From contig JAKCPI010007998.1 of the NCBI GenBank assembly GCA_023213315.1, positions 16,926 through 80,925 on the forward strand: a stretch of DNA of 64,000 nt. The letters run 5' to 3'. Source of the DNA: Euborellia annulipes. Its lineage: Eukaryota > Arthropoda > Insecta > Dermaptera > Anisolabididae. Shown here piece by piece: positions 47,440 to 63,600 of this stretch. Below the pieces are notes generated by a model, which saw only the letters and a program-made list of their open reading frames with translations, was not told the origin of the DNA and ran no database searches. The translations under genes were made by a program, and so were the position numbers. How positions within the stretch are numbered: the stretch's first letter is position 1; every line of letters begins with the position of its first letter.

Positions 47440-48370
47440 GTCATGATTGAATTTTATCGTTTAATATTGTTACACCTGAAGATGAGAATACCAGAAATTA
47501 ATTTTATATACCTACTCGTTCAAATAAAAAAGAAAGATGTAAAAAAAAAAGATAATTCCTTTATATCCATTAATAACAATTCAATTGTTTTTTAATCCGA
47601 AAGCATTTGAACATGGAATTGGCAATTTGAGGGTGTCTGTCTTTCATATCTTGAGCTCTGTCAATCAATATTATCATTTAATTTAGTTCAAATCAAATCA
47701 TCTATTAACCTGGGCCATTTAAGAAAAATACTCTTCAATTTTGTTTTTGTTTTTTTCTCTTTTGTTTTCATTTTTGTTTAGTTCCTTTAAAAAATTAATT
47801 TCAATAAAAGTCGACTTTAATTTAAAAAAAAAAAAGAGAAAAAAAAATGATTGACATGTTTGTAAAAGACAAAAGAAAATACAATAACTTTTTTTTTACC
47901 TAAATGATTAGATTATTTATGCTAAGGTTGTCTGTTGTTCGTGGTGATTGAAAAATAAAAAAAAAAAATATTCGCTTTCTATATTTATTGTGTTTTAGTA
48001 TAATTTATCTTTTCGTAAAAGAAAATTGAAAATATGTGAGAAATGTTAGTAGGCTAATTGATAAAATAGGTTACTATTGTAGTCATTTGTGTCTTTTAAT
48101 TATTTTCGAATTAATAAATTAAATAAATAACCAATATTTAATATACTGAAGAATTATAACAATGATCTATGTTCCAGACTCGTCGTATAGTTTGTGAGTG
48201 TACACCAAATGAAAATAACAACAGCTACGAAACAAAAATCAATCTAAATTTCAAAACAAAATCTCTGCATGTTTAAATATCCTCAACCTGAAGAGCAAGA
48301 CCTAAGCATTTTCATTGTAGCCTCAACGATAATAGTAACTAATAACACAAAATCTTATTTTTTTAGATTT
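47440..48370. other. AT-rich stretch, no gene seen
   Basis: Nothing supportable. Confidence 0.5.
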
Positions 48371-48379
48371 GATCTAGAG

Positions 48380-48617
48380 CAGCGTTTCCCAACCTTTTGA
48401 AGTCCACGGCACCCCAAAGGTGCGTTGGGAATAATATTACCCACTAGCGGCACCCTTCCTTTTTTTTCCCTATCAAATCGAAATTTTTTCCACCCTGGGG
48501 CAAAACTTTATTTTTTCGTCTCTTTATTTTATTTTTTTTATCTAAATATCTCGCGGCACCCCTTAGGCATTCTCGCGGCACCCTTGGGTGCCGGGGCACA
48601 CCGGTTGGGAACCACTG
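48380..48617. mobile_element. hAT-type MITE, 238 bp, with perfect 8-bp target duplication
   Basis: The ends are CAGCGTTTCCCAACC and the complement CAGTGGTTCCCAACC, the classical end of Charlie/Buster-like hAT elements of animals. ATCTAGAG flanks both sides (48372-48379 and 48618-48625). The GCGGCACCC motif repeats inside. The 91-aa frame across it is a shadow. Confidence 0.92.
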
Positions 48618-51600
48618 ATCTAGAGTGTTTTTTTATAATTAGGCCTACTGACACTATTTTTAATAATTATATTTTTGAATATGATATTTTTATATTGTAG
48701 GTATAATAAATCTAAACGGCCACGGGGCTTGGAGTAGTTGGTAGCGTGTCTACCTTCTATACCGAACGTCGCGGGTTCGGACCCCAGGCAGTCCGATAAT
48801 TTTATTTAAGGCATTTGGATACCAAACTTCAATCCCCCAATTTCATTACCCAATACGGGTATTTAACTTAATGGCCTATTGAAAAAAGAAGGGTGTGTGT
48901 GTGTGTGTGTTGGGGGGGGTGGGGGAAAAAAAGGGGAGAGTGTTTAAAAAAAAAAAAAAAAAAAAAAAAAATTCAATCAATTGGATACCAAATGTCAATT
49001 TCATACAATTAGGCCTATATACTAAATTTTATCATCTGGATTCTTCCATTGCGAGGCAGAAAGAGGAATTTGAATTTTTTCTCTATGGATATCGGAAAAA
49101 ATTTGTATTTGATATTCTATCTATTGTTCAAAAGGGATGGTTTATGGGCTATAATAAAAGACCCAGAGAATCCAAACTCAGGGAAGTTCACATAGACACT
49201 GCATATGTAGTGGTGTGTCAATTGGGCGGCCTAACTAGTAGGCGTCTTTCAGAAACTAGAAGGTGCAATCTTCGCCAAGGTGTATTAGAAGAAATTATAA
49301 AAAAAAAAAACAGCTAAGTTTTTGTACCAAAATTCTATTAAACTTTAAAGTGTTTTCTTAATTAATATGGACAATCGCAATCAAAAGGTAATTAATTTGA
49401 ATTTTTAATTAGAAATAAAGACGATAAAAAATGTGAATAGTAAATAATTTCTAATATTTGCAATTACTAATATTGGAGACGCCTGCATTCCGCAACCAGA
49501 AATGCATGCGTGTATTGTGGGTTCTCTAGTTTTCAATTACTGTTAATAATAATATGTAATTAATTAATATTTTTTAATGGGAGTAATTTCAGACTTTTAT
49601 TAACCAAAATTCAGACAACAGACAAACCAACATTTCGAAGATCCTGCGTCGTTCAGGACACTATTAAAAAATTTTGCCCATTTAATATGTTTTACAACAA
49701 ATAAATAATAGATTGAAATAAGTCAAAATTTCATCAAAGACAAAGTGGAGTAATATCATAATACAGTTAGAAGATGAAATAAAATAAAAGACATTTTTTC
49801 GGCCCGAATTATTTTAATATTCCTTGTCGATGTTTTGGTGACTAAACCCATCTTCAGGACAAAGGTGTTGTGACACTCTTCCTTCAGTTGTTAGAAAAGT
49901 AAGAATATTTTAGAATTTCTAACAACTGAAGGAGGCAGAGCCACAATAACACCTTTGTTCTGAAGATGGGTGACGTTTAGTACCTGAAACATCGACAAGG
50001 AATATTAAAATAATTTTTCTTTTATTTTATTTCATCTTCTAGCTGTATTATGGTATTACTCCACATTGTCTTTGATGAAAGGAAGTCTTATTTCATCTTT
50101 TAACAAATAAATCTTTTTTTAAGAAATTTTCAAAAGAGTGGAGAGAGTTACACACATTTTTTAAATTGTATAAATACATTAGAATATTAATATACCAGTA
50201 AATTAATTATATAATTAATATTTTGGAGTAAACTATATTTTTAATTATGGTAAAAAAAAAAAATTGAATATGAACACTTTCTCATATAGGGTTCTGAAGA
50301 AAGGAACTTTGTTGGGACTGACTTGTAGTTTTGATTGATAAAAGTCTGAAATTGTATTTGTTTCATTAATTACAACGATCCTAATTAAATAATATGTTTT
50401 AAATAGACCTATATGTTTCCAGTGCATAAAATTTAAGACACCTCTTTTCAGTTTAGTCTAAAAAGTAAGATACAAAAAGAGCGTATAAGAATTTAAAGCC
50501 TAATTAATATAGATTCACTTGTTTCACACTAAAATCAATGTCGGATTGGTTGGAAAGTCGATTTTTAATTTTTTTTAGGTTTTATTTTATCATAAGATTT
50601 TATTTTATTTTTTTTGACGTATGTTAATTCTCCAATTCAATAAGATTTTTCAAATTTGATTAAAAATTCATATGACAGATCATGACAATGACGGAGAATT
50701 AATTCAAAAGAGGAATTTTATAAATTAGAATTCCATAGTATTTTAGTCCTATAAATCTGCCAACCTTTACACAAACTTAGCAAAGCGACAAATATTTTTG
50801 AAATAACTCACCGAGAACTGACGAAAGGATTATAAATATGATGGGAGGCAGCAGCATTATCTCCGCAATGAACCACCATTTGCTAGCAGAGTGACGTCAT
50901 TCCTGAAAAAAAAAAAGAAAATTAAACACCTCAGTTGAAAGGAATCTTTTTGACAAATCGTTTAAATTAAATTTCTTCATTGAAAAGCCATTATATAATT
51001 TATTTTATGAATGCTTTAACAAAGGGGAGCGGAATTAAGGGAAGAAGACTATACTACAAAGTATAGAAATTCAGTTGTAACTGGTTGCAAGTCAAGTGTG
51101 GCTTGGAATTTGCACCTGTATCTGTCTGTCTCTCTGATGCTGGGAAGAGATAGATGCCTAAAGCTAAATCCATTTTCATTCAATACATTGTCTTTCTCTT
51201 CCATTAGAAGCAGCTTGAATGCTGCTATAACAAACAAGTCTGAAAACCCGAAAGAGAAAGAGACAAATAAAAGTGAGATAGAGGCCTTGAAATTTCTTCT
51301 ATATAAGAAGAAATAAAATTCTATTAAATTAAAAAAAAAGTCAATTAATTAAGCTAAATATTATTATCAATTTATCTTACTTTTATTTCAATCTTAAATG
51401 GGTTAATTATTATATATATTAATATATGGGCATTGGCATTATTAGTACGCGAAAAATTACAGTTAAATTATTATTTCTTTGGGTCAGAGAAATAGTTAAG
51501 TTGGAGAATTATAGCAAGCCGGTCCGACATACAGCTTGATGAGAGAAAAGGAGGGTATAGAGTAGGAATCAAGCAGGAGTTAAATGAGGCTTGTCATGTC

Positions 51601-54600
51601 AAATTGTCGTTTAACTTTATGGATAAATTAAAAACCCTGTCTCTGGATCCGCCATTGTCAGGAATAGCCATTCTATGGTATTATAGGAATTCTATGGTTG
51701 TGACAGACTGAACCAATAACCTATAACCCCACCCGCACTCTCCTAAAAAACTAATCAACAAACATCGATCGAAGTTGACCAACTCTGCAATAGTGAACGA
51801 CATATACTATCTGTATCAGCCAAAAGTTTTTTTTTTTTTCTTTTTGGAATGGGTGCATAAGGTCCATAGACCTATAATGACCAGTGCTCCCATGCAGCCA
51901 GGAAGAATATATTTAAAACAAAAAAATAAAGGAGAAGCATAAAAGGGTAACTCAACTGCGGGAACTAAGAAGATGCCTGTTGAGATTAGACTTGAAAGTC
52001 TGAAGATTGTAGGTTTTAAGGAAGATGACGGAGGGAGTTTGTTCCAATCACTGGAGGTCATGAGGCAAAGGAAGATTGGAATTGACTAGTTCTGTTGGTC
52101 ATGATCGGAACAGCATAGGTATGCTGGGACGATGCCTCCCTTGTCTATCCATTGGATAGAGATCTAACTCAGCCCTTTCTATATATAGAGAGCTTAGAGA
52201 CGTGATTAGAGAGATGATATTTTTTTTTTAAGTTTTTTTATAAGATTAATTAAAGCATTTGAAACATTTTGACTGTATGAACAAATGTGTGTTGGTTGCA
52301 TAGCTTAAATGTACTTGGTTTCTCAAAATTCTGTATGGTTGTTTCTCTCACCGATAGGGTGCACTGCTAGAGCGGATACTTTTGACTGGTACAGATAGTA
52401 CGGTGAGCGCCACAATTAAGTCCCCACCTGATAGCTTTGTATGGATAGCTTAAGTATATGGAATAGTATATAGTAAATGGTGAAATAATTTTAAATTTAA
52501 AAGGTAAAATAAAATCCTCTGTACCAGATTTTACGTTTTACCTTTTCGGTCATTAAAATTATTCCACTATACACCATATACTATACCATATTAAGTTCTA
52601 CCAGGTGGGGACTTAATTGTGGCACTCACTGTACATCCCATAGGCTGAGAACGCCGGAGTGAATATAAATAATAAATAATAAATTTGAAAATCTCTTGAC
52701 TGATATTTTTGAAATTTAATAATTTTTTGAAAAAATTAATTAGAAACCTAAAAATAAATAGAGATCATATCCCAGGCCAGGAGTTCTAGTCTAGAAATTA
52801 AAAAAAAAAATTAATCTTTTCGGCATCTTAGGCCATATGGACCCTGTTATGCAATGGTGTGTCAAAGACCAAACATCGAGTTTTGAGAAAATCAACAATA
52901 AAGTTTTTTGTTTACATTGGATTATATATAATTTTTCTTGTCAATTGTGCAAGTAACATTAAATATAAATTTTTTTAGGACATATTTCATAAAAAAAATA
53001 CTATTAATTAAAGCAATTGAAACAATATTCCGTGCTTAACTCATTTTTGAATTTTTTTGGTCTTTGACACATCATTGCATAACAGGGTCCATATAGCCTT
53101 TGAACGATACATATAATAATATGGTATAATGTTTTATTGGGGTCCAAGCACATTTATTTAAAGCATTTGTTATCCAAATGATTTAAATAAATGATAGAAA
53201 GAGAGGTTACCTGTAGCTAAAACCTTTTTTTTTTTTTTTTTTTAAATAAATATTCATCGGACTGCCAGGGGTCCGAATCCACGCCCCCTGGCTTTTAGGA
53301 TATTGATATTTGACAACACCTCTACACTCGGTCAAGGGGAGGAGGGGGCTTTATTTTTGTAAATAACACGTATTTATGATAATTATTTTGCTTGAGTACA
53401 TGGGAGCGTAAGGAAAGAAATTTTCTCTATTTCAATGATAGTAATTTTGTTATTATTATCCTATCTTGGAAGCTAACGAATATTACTCTGAATATTAACG
53501 TTTATTAAATGGCCAATGACGCGAGGGAGAAAAAAAAGATTATCTAAAAAATCTGCATTATACAATTAAAACAAATATTTAGGAGAGAAATTATAGGTTT
53601 GTGGTTTTATCCAACTAATAAATGGTTTTTATCTTGGTCCATAACGAGAAAAGAGTTTTAAAAAAATTAAATTCTTTTAAAAAATAATTTTTATATTAGT
53701 GTTTCAAACCCTTTTGACATCAAGTGCCTGAATATTTTATGCATACTTGCGTGCCTGTAGCTAAAACCTTTTTTTTTTTTTAATAAAGATATTTTATAAA
53801 TATTATTGTATGCTAATATTATTATATTCGCGTATATTAGATTTTAATTACCGGAATTCCATTTTTGTGTTTTGTATGGATAGAGAAGAGATTAAACAGA
53901 ATGCATGTAGGCCTTTTGAATGATTATTATGAATTATAATTTTGTAACGATCATTAATTCCTTTAATTAAAATCCATGTAATTCAATGAATACAAACTTT
54001 TTTATGTACTATTTTGCTTATTTATGGTTAATTGATTTGAATGTGATCTTTCTGTTTTCCTAATCAATTTATTTATTGTAAATTTTTTATTAGAGTACTT
54101 AATCACATTTACTTATTCAAACAAAGAGTTATATGAGGGAAGTATAATATAAGATGAGAATGTGGCGGATGATTGGCCCATACTGAAGGAGAGATGACAA
54201 GTCAAATAAAATTTTAATCTCAAGTTAAATAATAATTTTTTTTTGCCCTCGGGGCTTGTTGTAGGGGTTAGCTCGTATACCAAAAGTCGGCGGGTTCGGG
54301 CCCCAGGCAGTCCAATTTTTTAAGCCGTTTAGATACCAAATGGCTTAAATAAGAATGCCTGGACCCCAAATATGTATATTAATCAATAACGGATATCGTA
54401 AAAATTATAAATTACTAGTTGAATTTTTTGTCAGAATCACCCAGTCAAATTGCTTTAAAGATCAAATTTTTCGGTCTACTCATAGAATATTGACTTGTCT
54501 GTCGACAAATGTAAGCACAGCCAAGAGAAAAAAAAATATTCTATATTTTCTATCTATATTTGAATTTTTCTTTTATAAATTGTATCAAAAAAAGCGCCAT

Positions 54601-57600
54601 GTTCAATCCAGATTAAATTTTATAAAAAAAAATTTAATTTCGAATATAAAAAAAATGTCCTATCGAAAATTTGGCAGGTGAATCTTTTTTTTTTTTTTTT
54701 GTAAGAAAAATCTTATTTCCTTGTTGAATTAGTGTAGAAAGGAAAGTCGGCAAAGTTTACGTAGGCATAAGAAGAAAGAAGACAGCCATCCAGCAACCAG
54801 GAGCCAAGCACATGGGCGCCGTAATAGGATTTCCATCCGCGAGCGTAACTAACTACAGGGGAAGCACAGTGCGGGTGGCTTCCGGGCTCAGGATCCCGAG
54901 GGAGTTCAAAATGTCGCCAAAGCAAAAGACAAATTTGCATACATTTGTAAACTAATAAAAAAATATAATATTCCCTTTTTTTTGAATTTTAGGAAATGAA
55001 CAATGAATAGGGTGAAAACTTCGTTAGCCTAAATTTAATGGAATATTTTCCATACATACATTTCTTCTTCTATGAATAATAATTACCTAATTACGTTTTC
55101 CAATGTTTGAAGCTTATCAAAAATTCAATTAATTTTCAAATTATGTATGTTTTCCATTGAATTGTTTGTTTTCGTTAATTTTGGTTTGTGGTTTTTAAGG
55201 GATAAAATTTGTTGATCTTTTTTCTAACTCTCAATTACTGAAGAATAAGCCTAGATTTATTACTCTTTTTTTCTATAAATATGACAAGTCCCATAGCTTT
55301 GGATACGAACAAATGAAATAGAGACGGGTCTAAAAGGCCTTAGATGCCGAAAAATACTGGTGTGATTGGTTACATAGCACACTACTGTCTGTCCCTTACC
55401 ATTTTGTTCTGTGTTTGTCACTCTAGATTTTTTGTGCCGACATATATTTTGCTTCCGCCTATATATTAGAATTCAAGATATAAAATTTATAAACAGAAAA
55501 ATATTTATATTTTGCTACAATGATAACCATTTCTCTCATCTTCCGGGTAACTTAGGCTGAACGCACACCAATTGAGCAAAACGTTTTCGGACAAAACGTT
55601 TTGTCCAAGAGCAAAACGTTTTGCTCGATGCCAATGCAGACCGATCGAGCAAAACGCTCAATGGCAAAACATTTTTTTCAATGATGTCGAATCATGTCCA
55701 ATTGTGTTTTGTATCTTCGATGTGCGTTGACCCATAGAAAAACATTGAAAAAACAGTCTTAGGCAAAAAAGTTTTTGCTCAATTGATGTGCGTTCAGTCT
55801 TATATAATTTCAACCTCATAGCTCAATTCCTTCATACTTTAAATTTAACCCCGACAGAGACACACAGACAGACAGACCATGTTGCAAAAACCACTTTTTT
55901 GAACTCAGGGGATCTCAAAACGTGTATTTTCATCAAAATCTCGACATCGAATTTTTTACATGAAACCAATATTTTCTTTTTATATACATTACATAGATAC
56001 AGTAGGTAAGAGAAAGTAAAAAAAGAATAAAATTTGTTTGTCTTTTTTCTATCCTGTCTCTACAACATTTAGATTTATCTCACTCTCTTTTTGCTCAAAT
56101 GCCTAAAAAGAATTTAAACAAATATCCAGATTGGAGTATTATCATCACGTAATTTCAAATATGTAGTCATATTTATTATATTTTATAAATTATCTTCTTT
56201 CTTAAGTAAATAAATAGTAGACTTGTTTAGTATTAATTTTGTTTCTTGTTGTTTATAGTAAAATTATAATATAGAAACATTGTAGGAAGTTTATTTTGTT
56301 TGTGCATATCCTTGTGGACATTTATGTTGTTTACTTTCGAGGTCCCCATCCGAGTACCGGTCTTGTCTAATCTTGCTTAATTAAATCGATTCTCTCCTCT
56401 AAGCCAAGCCTAGTCTACTGACAAAAACCACCAGGGTAAAGTCTTATTTATAATATTAACAAGACGAGATAAGTTCAATAAGAGAAGATCCTATATATTA
56501 AAATAATAACAAGTGGAAGTTACAGTATATTAATGTTGTTTTTGTGTACTTGCAATTCTAAGGCGGCAATTTATTATCTTATGAAATAATAATTAGCAGC
56601 AAGTCTATTAATTATTCCTCTTAATAATTAACAAGTATAATAAAAAGACATGTCGCTATGTGCTTTGGTTTATTGACGAAAAGTTGGTGGTGCTAAAATA
56701 ATTCAACGTCATCTTTTGAAAGGAAAAACAATTTGCGTTTATATTTTAGAAAGACAGACTCAAATAATATTATAACTGTTGAACAACTGGCATCAGCCAT
56801 TTAAACTCTGGACTCACCTAATTTTTTATACTTAGGGGATGTATCTAACAGAGGGGAAAGTCCAAATAAGGCCTAAGTTATAAATTACGTAGTTTGTTTT
56901 TTAATAGGCTAATCTAAGGTGTATAGCATAGCTGAAACAAAGTGAATCGCAAATTACTAAGAGATTTCAGCAACAACTAAGCACGGTTGAATTTCGAAAA
57001 ACAAGAGTGGATGGATGGATGGATGGATTTCATGAGATACTGGTCCTTCCCAGCCTCTTGGCAGATCCAGGGTTATCTCCATTTTTTTAATGCACTACGT
57101 CCTCAAATTGGGTCTTTTGTGTCTGTGGGGTGAGATTTTCTCCGACGTTCCTACCCTAAAAGGAGACTTATGCAATGTTAAAATATTTGAGGCAAACTGG
57201 ACTCGAACCAGAGTTGTGTTGAAACTTCGGATCCGTAATCCTCAGCTTAACCGGCTTAACCACTGCTTCCTCTAGAAAATCAAGAGTATGGTAACCCCCC
57301 AGTAGTTACCGGTATTTACTGTATAAATAAATATATACTCTAAATGGTCTTGGTAGCCAAAATGGGGAATTAAAAAAAAGTGGAACTAAAAAAATTGTCT
57401 TAATTAGGACTAATAGCTCAATTTTGAGCTACTTAATTAGAAGAAGTAATATTAGGCCTTTTTTGTACAGCAATGTTTAGAAAAACACAGGAATATATCA
57501 ATATTACAACAAAAGAAAGTAACTGCTTGAGGCGGATGGCCATTTAAATATCTTTATCAAATGGGAGATGATGATCCATGTTTTTTGACGAACATTTGTC

Positions 57601-60600
57601 TAATAACATCAGGAGAAAACTCTGGAAAATGTATTTTCAACTTTTTGGGTCGTACACCCAGTACGAGTAGCCTGAATTGTGACCTACCATTCAAAATATT
57701 TCTAAGGATAAGAACATGTAGTGCAATTTAATTTCAGATTTACGAAAGCTAATCTACTTATAATAGGATAATAAGATCTTTAATATTATAAATTGTATCT
57801 ACGCTAAACATGCAAACAGGGCTTGAGGAAATTTTTTTCTTAAAATTTAAGGATTATTTTAATATTCCAAGCATGCCATATTTGCTTTTAGATATTAAAT
57901 TGTATTTTATGTCAAATCCTATATAGATGATAATACAAAAACATGATAAATAAAAACACATATTAGTGGTGTATTTTTTTATAGTAAAAATATATAGAAT
58001 ATTGAAGTTATCAAAAAGCTATTTGTTTATTCGAAGGAACCCATGGCTACAAATATTCAATACTCTATAGAAAAGAAGAAAAACTCATAAGTAAACATGA
58101 AAACTGATAAGAGGAAAAAAAAAGGATGAGAAAACCTCTCTCCTTTTTAACATCATGTTAGATATATACTTTTCTACTTATCGAAACAATTCAATAAAAA
58201 ATGAGGTTAGAATAAATATTATTTATAGAATGCTTCTTGATATTGATCAAAGCCTTTATCCTAGAGAAGCCAAATACAATTTGAATATAAATATTACATA
58301 TTAAAATGGAGAAAAAAATCTGCTGACAGAAGGGATTGAGTCGGAGAGAATCAAGGAAAAAAAAGTTTGTTGTTCAGAACTTAAATAGGAGACTAAAAAT
58401 TTATTTTCCATTAAAGATGGATGAACTAGTTTCTAGAGAAGTCATGAAGTAGATAGGGGTTAATATCAATGTTTATGAAGAAAAAAACTGTCGGAGTGAG
58501 AAATCAATCTCGATTCACAAGTTTAAAGCTGTCTTCGATAATCGCAGGCAGTGATAGTAATCGAGGGTCGGAAAAACAGAACTCGGGTTTAATTCCAAAG
58601 TTATTTTTGAAGTAAAACTGTGACCACGTATGAAAAAGTCAGAATTTGGATATTCTTGGGCAATTATATCAAAAAGAAATAAAAAAAGGCGGCTGTCGAG
58701 ATGTCTAGATTTAACAAATTTATAATACTTTGGATATGGATATAAATTAAAACTTAAATAGCCTTTAGGCTCAGTGGTAGAGATTTTGTTTCATGTGCTA
58801 GAGGTCAAGGGTTCGCATCCCGTCTTATGCGACAAAAATTTATTTCAATCGGATTGGCTACTATTTCAATTTAAATAGAGTCGTGGTCTAAATGGCCTTC
58901 GAAAAAAGACCTAAAATGAAATTAAAAAAAAAAAAACAAACTTAAATAGCATCTACTCATTGTAAATTATTTGAACAAATATTTCCTATCGAGAATATGA
59001 ATTTTGAGTAAAGATGTCACTTCTCTAAAATGTAGTATGAAAACACGTTTTTTTTTTTTAGCTAATATGATTTAATAAATTATATTTCTTTTGTATTGTC
59101 ATCTGTCATTTGAAAACATGTCATTTTATTAATAAAATTCTATCAAAATCTAGAAAAAACATCAATAAGTTCAAAAGAACTTACAAATATTATTATTCAT
59201 ATGTGACAATAATTATCTGAAAATATTCTGCTAGTATATAGATAGCTTAATCAACCTCCGAGTAGATTATAAAGAGCTCAAAATTAACGGTTTTAGAAGG
59301 TCTTTGTGAAATGACATTTCACAGATAAATACATAAATTAATTGTCTGAAATTCATAAACTTTTTTTTTTAATATTTAGAGATGAATATTTGAATTGTCG
59401 TCCTCCATAATAATATTCATATAAACTATACTTTTAAAGAAGATGGTTACATAAAGGTCAAAAGGTGCCTCATTTAGATGTAGAGATTTTAATTTAAGCC
59501 TCTTTGATATCATTTGTAGTCTAAACATTAAACTATAATATGTTGGTGTTTTAATTTTATTTGTAAATATATTCAACGTGCTTCAATATCCTTTTATATT
59601 TAACATCAAGCATGTTTAATTTAGCATTTATATTCGCATCTGAATAATATGATTATATGTTCAAAAGGTAGAAATAAATTATTCACGGTACTTGTAAATA
59701 TATCAAATTCTATATCGAATTATTTGATTTGATATTTAAAAAAAAAGCGAATAATAATATATAATATGCATTCGATAGCCTAGAAAAGCTATCAATGAAG
59801 AATGTTTATTATTTGACAAAAAAATTACTAAATTACAAATGGATTTTTTTCTGAAGAAGGCAATAGATTGATTGAGTGGCCAAAATGTTCGATTAAATAC
59901 AAATAGCCCTCGGGCTTGGCGCAGACCCTAAACTATAAAATCTAGAAAGTTATAATTTGGAAATTATTTTTATTACGTAGGAGTGGATAAAGAAGTGATT
60001 TTTGAAAATGTTAATTCCTTACAAAAAAAAATTGAAAAATTGTAATTTTGCAATATTTTTTATAACTTCAGAGCCTGGTAGCGACCCCTAAAAATTGTGC
60101 GAAAAAAATCGAAAAAAAAAAAAAAAATTTTGTTTCTGTCATTAAGTAGAACAAAATGGCGGGGTGGACTACACCAAAAATAAAATAAAAAATTTTTTTG
60201 GCCTTTAAAGCATCACCCTACTCAACATCCTATATTTTAACAATTAATCGTCCTGATGAAGGTCGTGGTTGGCGACTGAAAAGTCGACTAATAATAATTA
60301 AATAAAAGTTTTTTATTTAATTTCCTTGGTTGCTGCATCTCCTATAACTATTTTAAAAGATAGATATCAATGATAGTCAATTTTATAAATTCATATAAAA
60401 TAAAGAATTTAGAGTTAGATAAAATTACCTTATGAAATAAACACCTTTCATTTAATTAATTTATCTTATTTGTATAAAACTCTTGTTAATTTAGGAATGT
60501 TTTTGAGAAACTGAGAGAAGAGGAGATGAATATATTTTTTAGGAATATTATTATAAATTTTGTGAGAAATTGTAATGTTTTATTTTATTTACTTCCCAAA

Positions 60601-63600
60601 AATGACATTATAAAAAATTATTTAAATATTTTGAGAAGCAATTTTGCAATTATATAACATGAAATAGATAAAAACTAGGTTGGATCCTTTAGAACAATAG
60701 GGGTATTCTAGTGCAAAAACTGTTTAATCCATCAATTATAAATTTTAAACTAAGTTAGTAACAAGTCCATTCTAGACAAAACATGTCATTGCCAAAGGGC
60801 ATTTTGTATGTTAAGGTTTCAAAATTAGATGATTAATGTTTATAGATAGATTAAAAGATTAGAATAACTATAACATTAGTTTGAATATATTATTAATAAA
60901 TTCATAAATTCCTCCAGAAAAATCAAACTAATTTAAACCTATAAGCTTATTTCGACTTAAATTTGAAATCAAAACAACAATTCAATTCAAAATGGTGGTT
61001 CTTTATAACTTCTGACATACCACACCGGAACGTTCTTAGGAATTTCTCCTATCTTTCCTATGAAGTGCAAGAATAAAGTGTGCTTCACAAGATTTCAATG
61101 GCAAAATGAGAATATACATTTTAAAGAGCATGTAAAAAATAAATGATTTATCAATTTTAAACAAAATCGTTATAGAGAATTTTGAGAAAATCGAGAAAAG
61201 ATGAAAAAGTACATTAGTAAAGTACTAGTACTTTTTGCCAGATTTTGTTCAAAAGATTCGTGTCACCGAGGGAGGGTACCCTTTCTTGAGATATTTTGTT
61301 CCCGCAGACAGACAGACAGACAATGTGGCGAAAAACAAAAAAGTGGTTATTGGTAAGAGAAAGTAAAATTAGAGGGTTAGGTTTTTTTATCATCATAATA
61401 TTATAACAGTGCAGGAAAATAAAATTTATTTTTATAGTTATCGTTGTCAAAATTTTAATCAAAATTTAGATTATAAGACGAAAAGTCATTAACATTTATC
61501 GTACAAGTAATTTCCTAAATTTAATTTGATATAGTTCCATAAATATGATACTCTGAGCCCTAAGCATAAGGATTCTCCCCTCATTAAGAAACATTGACAT
61601 TACATGTTAGATATAGATAGGGGCAGCATCAGGATATCCACGATATAGATTTAAGCTTAATCTCTGATAGTTAATATCCTGATGATTCTATTTATGGCTA
61701 TATATTCATCTACATGACAATTTAGTTACCACCAAGGGTAAGATATGTTTTGCAAGTAATTGAATTGGTAGATTCTGGGCTAAGACATTTGTATGTATTC
61801 TAAATTACTTATAATTGGCTTGCCGGAGTCAGACAATTTTTGTGGGATATTAGAAAGTTTTAAAACATATTTTTTTTTTTTTTGTATACCGTAAAATTAA
61901 TTAAGTTTAAATAAAATTAAAATAGAAGGTGCAATAAAATAAACATCAAAAACAAAATAATAATAAATTTCAAAGGAGCAGTGCGAAATTATGGAAAAAA
62001 CTACTGACCACATCCAGAAAGGCCCTCCGCCTGGAAACACAGTTTCCTTTGTGGGATGTAATCAGTAGTTTTTCCCATAATTGTTGTACTGTGGCTTTGG
62101 AATTTATTATTATTTTGATGTTTATTTTATTTATAGATAATATAATTACACCTTCTACACGGCTTGTATTAATAAAGTAGCCTATATAGAGAAAATATTG
62201 CAATTATCTTAAAAATTCGATGGTGATATTTTGGTGGTGTTTTGAGGCATCCTAGGTCCAAGAAAAGTACAGTAGATCCCGCAAAATTATCCGTCCAGTC
62301 TGACTATCTTAAGAATGAAAAGAGCTAGGAGATGGAAATTTAATATTTTTAAGTTAAGAACCCCCCCCCCTCCCCCCTTCACTCGACACGTAATACGAAG
62401 CTTTTAAATAAAATCGGTCAAAGAGTACTAGTACTTTAGTGATGTACTTCTTAAGTTTTGTTTTTTGATTTTCTCAAAATATTTTCTACCAATTTTGATT
62501 AAAATTCATAAATTAATTATTTTTTAGATACTTTTTTTTAAATGTATATTTTCATTTTTCCCTAAACACTAAAAATCTAGTTTGACAAGCACACGGCATG
62601 ACTATCAATTAGCCAAGAGAAGAGTGTAACGTGAGTTTTATTCGCTCCGGTAGGTGTCGCCACCTCATGGGTACCTGGCGTAGTTAGGGCTGTGGAGAGG
62701 GGGGAAGGAGAGGTCGAGATGCTCACGCACAGAGTTGGAAAAGAAAAAAATTTTAGGGGAAGACACCAAGGAGGCACACAAAAAAATTTGCTTTTCTTGA
62801 AAGTGGTTGACGTCTCGGATTTGCAAATACACTAATGATAATAAAATTAATATATAAATTAATATCAGTTTATGATTATTGGGTCGTCAACCATTATGAT
62901 TTCAATTGTGATACTTCGATTTTGATCTCGTTTACTCCGAGTTATGTATCTCATCTGCTGTATGCATGGGCGTAACTAGGGTCTCGGGGGGCCTGGCCCC
63001 CCCAGAAGGCCGTGGCCCCCCCCAGAAAGCTCTTGGCCCCAAGAAAAATTGAGAAAATATGGGGCTTTCCAGGCCCGAGTCATTCTTTCCACGTCAAAAC
63101 GATACACTTTTTAACCTCTCCATCTCAGATTTGTATGAAATTTGGGTCATAGGTAGAGTCAATAGAGACTAAGAAAAGCCCCAATTTCACCTTGATATCT
63201 CAACTCGTTTAGAAGATATGGCGTGTTAAAGTTGTCAAAAATGGCAAAAAAATCGACCTAACCACATCTATTTAAATTGCTCCTAAAATCCTTAGAGATG
63301 AGATAGAGAGAAGAATGAGGTGTCATTTTACAGCTTTTCAGACACCCTTTCCACTGATATACAACACACCTGGGGTGGTAATAAAAAAAATTTAATTTCA
63401 AAATAAAAAATTTAAATTAATTTTTCTCAAAAAAGTACCACTTCGAAAATTTTGAAAAATTTCTAAAATGATCCTTGCTTAAAGGTTAAAAATAATATAA
63501 GCCTCCATCGAGGGATCATGATGGGAGCATAGAAAAATTAATTAAAACAACCCTTGCGTTAGTTTTTTCGTCATAATTGGGAAACATTATACAGGCTAAC